The notes beneath the pieces were generated by a model. It did no database searches, had not been told where the DNA came from, and saw nothing but the letters and a program-made list of their open reading frames with translations. Positions 6,161 through 8,570 of a stretch of 8,570 nucleotides of DNA are shown piece after piece. The stretch comes from Treponema sp. GTDB lineage: Bacteria > Spirochaetota > Spirochaetia > Treponematales > Treponemataceae. The stretch's first letter is position 1, and each line of letters begins with the position of its first letter. The stretch is from NCBI GenBank assembly GCA_012513125.1, contig JAAZCS010000112.1, positions 1-8,570 on the forward strand. The letters run 5' to 3'. The translations under genes were made by a program, and so were the position numbers.

Positions 6161-8263
6161 TTAATACATAAGATATTCAATCATTTTTGTAAAATCATCT
6201 TTTGGGGTTTCAGAATAAATCCACTCATACAATAAAGATGCAGAAACAAGTTTTCTGCCATATTCGCGTGTTTCCTCGTAAGGAATTGTTTCCAAAAACA
6301 AATCCCCCGGAATATCTTTTTTCTGTCCCATTTCTTGCAAAGAACTTTTTAGCCACCGTCTAACTCTTGTAATCCCCGCATTATATGAAAAAAAAGCTTG
6401 CAATATTGAATCATCACAACGTCTTTTCATTTCTGAAAGATAATAAGTACCAAATTCTATATTGTCTTCTGGATTAGTAAGTGAATATTCTTCTTTATGC
6501 AATTTTCTTGCAATATCTTCACCTGTAAAATCCATTAACTGTGTTAATCCTATAGCACCTGCATGACTTATAACATCTGGATCAAAAAAGCTCTCGCTTC
6601 TGATTAATGCAAAAATAGTTGATTTATTAATATCATATTTTTCTGAATATGTATCTACATAATTTGAAAATATTTTTGGATATACAAGCTTTAAATAATC
6701 TATTGAAAAGTCATCACTTGTATTTAGAATTTCTTTTGATGCTATTCTGATACTTTGCTGTCCATATTCATTTGCTTCGGTTGAACAATTATTCAAAAAT
6801 AGTGAGATATTCATTATACATTCTGTTGATATTTTTGATTTATCTACTTTTTCTAGTTCATCATACAATTTATCAGGAAAACCAAAATCGCAATAACCTT
6901 TTAATAGAATTTCAAGAGATAAATCTTCTTCTTTTTTGTTATCGCCCATTCGCCTTAAAATATGTGATTCTAATTCATTTTCCGATAAATTTAAGTAATA
7001 AGCTGATAATAATCTATAGTAAAAATCTGTGCCGTAATTCAAAGCGGCTTCAAATAAACCTTTTTTGATTTCGTCTCCATTTTCTACTTTTATAAAACCT
7101 AAATCTATTAACCTTGCAGATAAATATGCAAACCTTGCAACTGTTTCTTTAGAAGCCCAACCATCTATCTTTTTATAAATCTCATAAAACAAAGGCCAAT
7201 CTCCATTTAAAAATAGGGAATTTATCAATTCATCAAAAAAATCATCAAAATATGTTGAATCATCCCACATTTCTACATAATCAGAAAACTGAACAACTAA
7301 TTTATTAAATTCAAATTTTGATTTCATTTTTAGTAAATACCATAATGCATTATCTTTTTGAATTGCATTTTCAGAACATTCAATTGCATTATTATAGTAA
7401 ACAAGTGCTTTTGTATAATTTATCCCTGATTTATCAATCATTCTTCCAGCATAAAACCAATAATAGAATGCTATCTGATTGTTTTTTTGATTTTTTGCAA
7501 GATTTTCAAAATAAGTGGCATTTTGGTTGTAATTATTATTTCCATACAAAAAAGCTTTTCCTAAATCCGAAATGATTTGAGTCTTTCCAGTTATTTCATT
7601 ACTTTCTATATAAGACAAAAGCTTTGCTGATTTTACAAAACACTGCAAATAATCTTTTTTATACAAAAGAATTCTATAATTGAACAAGAATTCCTCGGGT
7701 GAATAGTTTTCTTCTTCTTGTGTATGACTGTAAGAGTCTCTAAAGAATTTATAATGTTCGTATGATATTGATTTATCTGTAAACCATAAATAGAGTTCTT
7801 CATCAAATCTAGAATCGTTTCGAAGCTGTAATGATTCTAACCTAATTCTTATTGTTTCATCATATTGATTTCCAATATCTATTCCATCAGTAATTGTAAT
7901 AATTTTATTTATTTCACCAAATTCCTTAAATTGACGAACGCAAAACAACATTGATTCTTTATCATTAAACGAAGAAATCAACTTTTCGCAATATTTTATC
8001 CGTTCTTGAACTGACCCAATATTACTAAGCTCTTCCAGACTTCTTCTAGAACAATAATCTGTTCCTTTCTTTACACAAAGCAAAAATTTTGTTCTGGCTT
8101 CTTTTTCTTTTCCTTCTGATAATAATCGCAAGCCTATAAAATAATTGGCATCTTGACCATATTTTGAATTCAATGAATTATCAGAAAAAAATGAGCATGA
8201 TGAAAAACTCAATAAAATCAGACTTAGGAAAATGGAGATAATTAGTTTTTTATTTTTAATCAC
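6161..8263 (-). CDS. Slt70-like lytic murein transglycosylase, lipoprotein
   Basis: Peptidoglycan lytic transglycosylase of 700 residues, which should cleave the MurNAc-GlcNAc bond to give 1,6-anhydro ends. The N-terminus is a lipoprotein signal (KNKK, hydrophobic stretch, then SFSSC with C23 as the lipidated residue); phenylalanine at -3 fits a relaxed spirochaete lipobox rather than the strict LxGC form. Residues about 35-520 form a long alpha-helical, TPR-like region resembling the Slt70 superhelical ring, with FYYRLLSAYY (414-423) recalling its linker. The SLT catalytic domain spans about 530-685: catalytic E557 in RSESFFDP, AGAIGLTQLM (568-577), FFSYNAG (624-630) and PYEETREYGRK (661-671). 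The start is a GTG, 3 nt after the stop of the LysM gene and with only a weak Shine-Dalgarno, suggesting reinitiation by ribosomes finishing the LysM protein. Confidence 0.94.
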   Translation of the reverse strand: MIKNKKLIISIFLSLILLSFSSCSFFSDNSLNSKYGQDANYFIGLRLLSEGKEKEARTKFLLCVKKGTDYCSRRSLEELSNIGSVQERIKYCEKLISSFNDKESMLFCVRQFKEFGEINKIITITDGIDIGNQYDETIRIRLESLQLRNDSRFDEELYLWFTDKSISYEHYKFFRDSYSHTQEEENYSPEEFLFNYRILLYKKDYLQCFVKSAKLLSYIESNEITGKTQIISDLGKAFLYGNNNYNQNATYFENLAKNQKNNQIAFYYWFYAGRMIDKSGINYTKALVYYNNAIECSENAIQKDNALWYLLKMKSKFEFNKLVVQFSDYVEMWDDSTYFDDFFDELINSLFLNGDWPLFYEIYKKIDGWASKETVARFAYLSARLIDLGFIKVENGDEIKKGLFEAALNYGTDFYYRLLSAYYLNLSENELESHILRRMGDNKKEEDLSLEILLKGYCDFGFPDKLYDELEKVDKSKISTECIMNISLFLNNCSTEANEYGQQSIRIASKEILNTSDDFSIDYLKLVYPKIFSNYVDTYSEKYDINKSTIFALIRSESFFDPDVISHAGAIGLTQLMDFTGEDIARKLHKEEYSLTNPEDNIEFGTYYLSEMKRRCDDSILQAFFSYNAGITRVRRWLKSSLQEMGQKKDIPGDLFLETIPYEETREYGRKLVSASLLYEWIYSETPKDDFTKMIEYLMY

Positions 8264-8266
8264 TTT

Positions 8267-8570
8267 CTACTCAGCAGGAATCTCGATTACTGTTCCAGAA
8301 ACAATATGATCTGGATTCTTTATTCCATTGTATTTTGCAATACTCTTATACTTCCATGGATTTTTATAGTATGTATTTGAAATATCCCACAAAGTATCAC
8401 CCCATCGGATTTTATATTTGGTATTTTCTATTTTTGGAGTTTCTTTTTCTGCAACTGGTTCTTCAGGAACAACTTCCTCTGCTTTTTCAATGATGACAAC
8501 TTCTTCTTCTTTTTGTTCCGGAATTGATTCAATTATCGGTGCAACTTCTTGTTTTGGTTCTTCTATTGGC
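8267..8570 (-). CDS. LysM-domain protein, C-terminal end (runs off right edge)
   Basis: The final 100 residues of a protein whose start lies outside the window. About the first 50 visible residues are a low-complexity linker rich in Glu, Pro, Val and Lys. The last 50 form one LysM domain: YKIRWGDTLWDIS, a tyrosine/asparagine-rich helix, YNGIKNPDHIVSGTVIEIP, and two final residues. LysM binds GlcNAc in peptidoglycan, so the protein is probably periplasmic or envelope-anchored. The extended acidic linker would let the domain reach the cell wall from an anchored N-terminus (inference). The stop is 3 nt before the GTG of the transglycosylase, so both are made from one mRNA and may act on the same wall. 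What precedes the linker is unknown. Confidence 0.9.
   Translation of the reverse strand, partial: PIEEPKQEVAPIIESIPEQKEEEVVIIEKAEEVVPEEPVAEKETPKIENTKYKIRWGDTLWDISNTYYKNPWKYKSIAKYNGIKNPDHIVSGTVIEIPAE

Noticed and set aside
6137..6163. 8-bp inverted repeat TAAAAGTT/AACTTTTA after the transglycosylase gene as a terminator
   Set aside because: The stem has one G-C pair, the loop is 11 nt and no U-tract follows; in such A/T-rich sequence it is likely chance, and the genes look co-transcribed.
8471..8570. TTC-rich repetitive stretch as a microsatellite or phase-variable tract
   Set aside because: It encodes the Glu-rich linker of the LysM protein in a continuous frame, and the triplet runs are short and irregular.

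Overview
This A+T-rich window carries seven genes and two partial ones, packed with little intergenic space. I read it as ordinary bacterial chromosome, most likely from a spirochaete of the Treponema type. That guess rests on the strong A/T bias, a relaxed spirochaete-like lipobox on a large lytic transglycosylase and the LysM/transglycosylase pairing; no rRNA or other taxonomic marker is present. I see no tRNA, rRNA, insertion sequence, CRISPR array or phage gene.

Left block (1-2919, all minus strand; read from 2919 downward): a PrsW-type intramembrane metalloprotease, a YesM-type sensor histidine kinase and the N-terminal part of a YesN-type response regulator that runs off the left edge. 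Kinase and regulator are separated by 1 nt and form a two-component pair. The protease lies 63 nt upstream of the kinase and is probably co-transcribed with it.

Middle (2920-3560): a shikimate kinase-like gene on the plus strand, divergent from the protease gene. The 61 bp between the two ATG codons hold overlapping promoter-like elements for both directions. The plus-strand one places the transcription start at or within a base or two of the kinase ATG, so that mRNA may be leaderless. At its other end the kinase gene converges on the slyD-like gene; an 11-bp perfect inverted repeat spans the kinase stop codon, touches the slyD-like stop, and may be a shared terminator.

Right block (3561-8570, all minus strand; read from 8570 downward): the C-terminal end of a LysM protein, a Slt70-like lipoprotein lytic transglycosylase, a CPA-type cation/proton antiporter with C-terminal CBS domains, a small NifU-domain Fe-S protein, and a SlyD-like FKBP prolyl isomerase with a cysteine-only metal-binding tail. 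Spacings of 3 nt, 35 nt (after correcting the antiporter start), 13 nt and a 1-nt overlap suggest one operon. It combines cell-wall remodelling, ion homeostasis and metal/Fe-S maturation.

I found no convincing undescribed system. The points most worth checking are the kinase-like protein lacking two expected arginines, the overlapping divergent promoters with a possible leaderless transcript, the NifU/SlyD-Cys-tail pair, and the protease next to the two-component pair.
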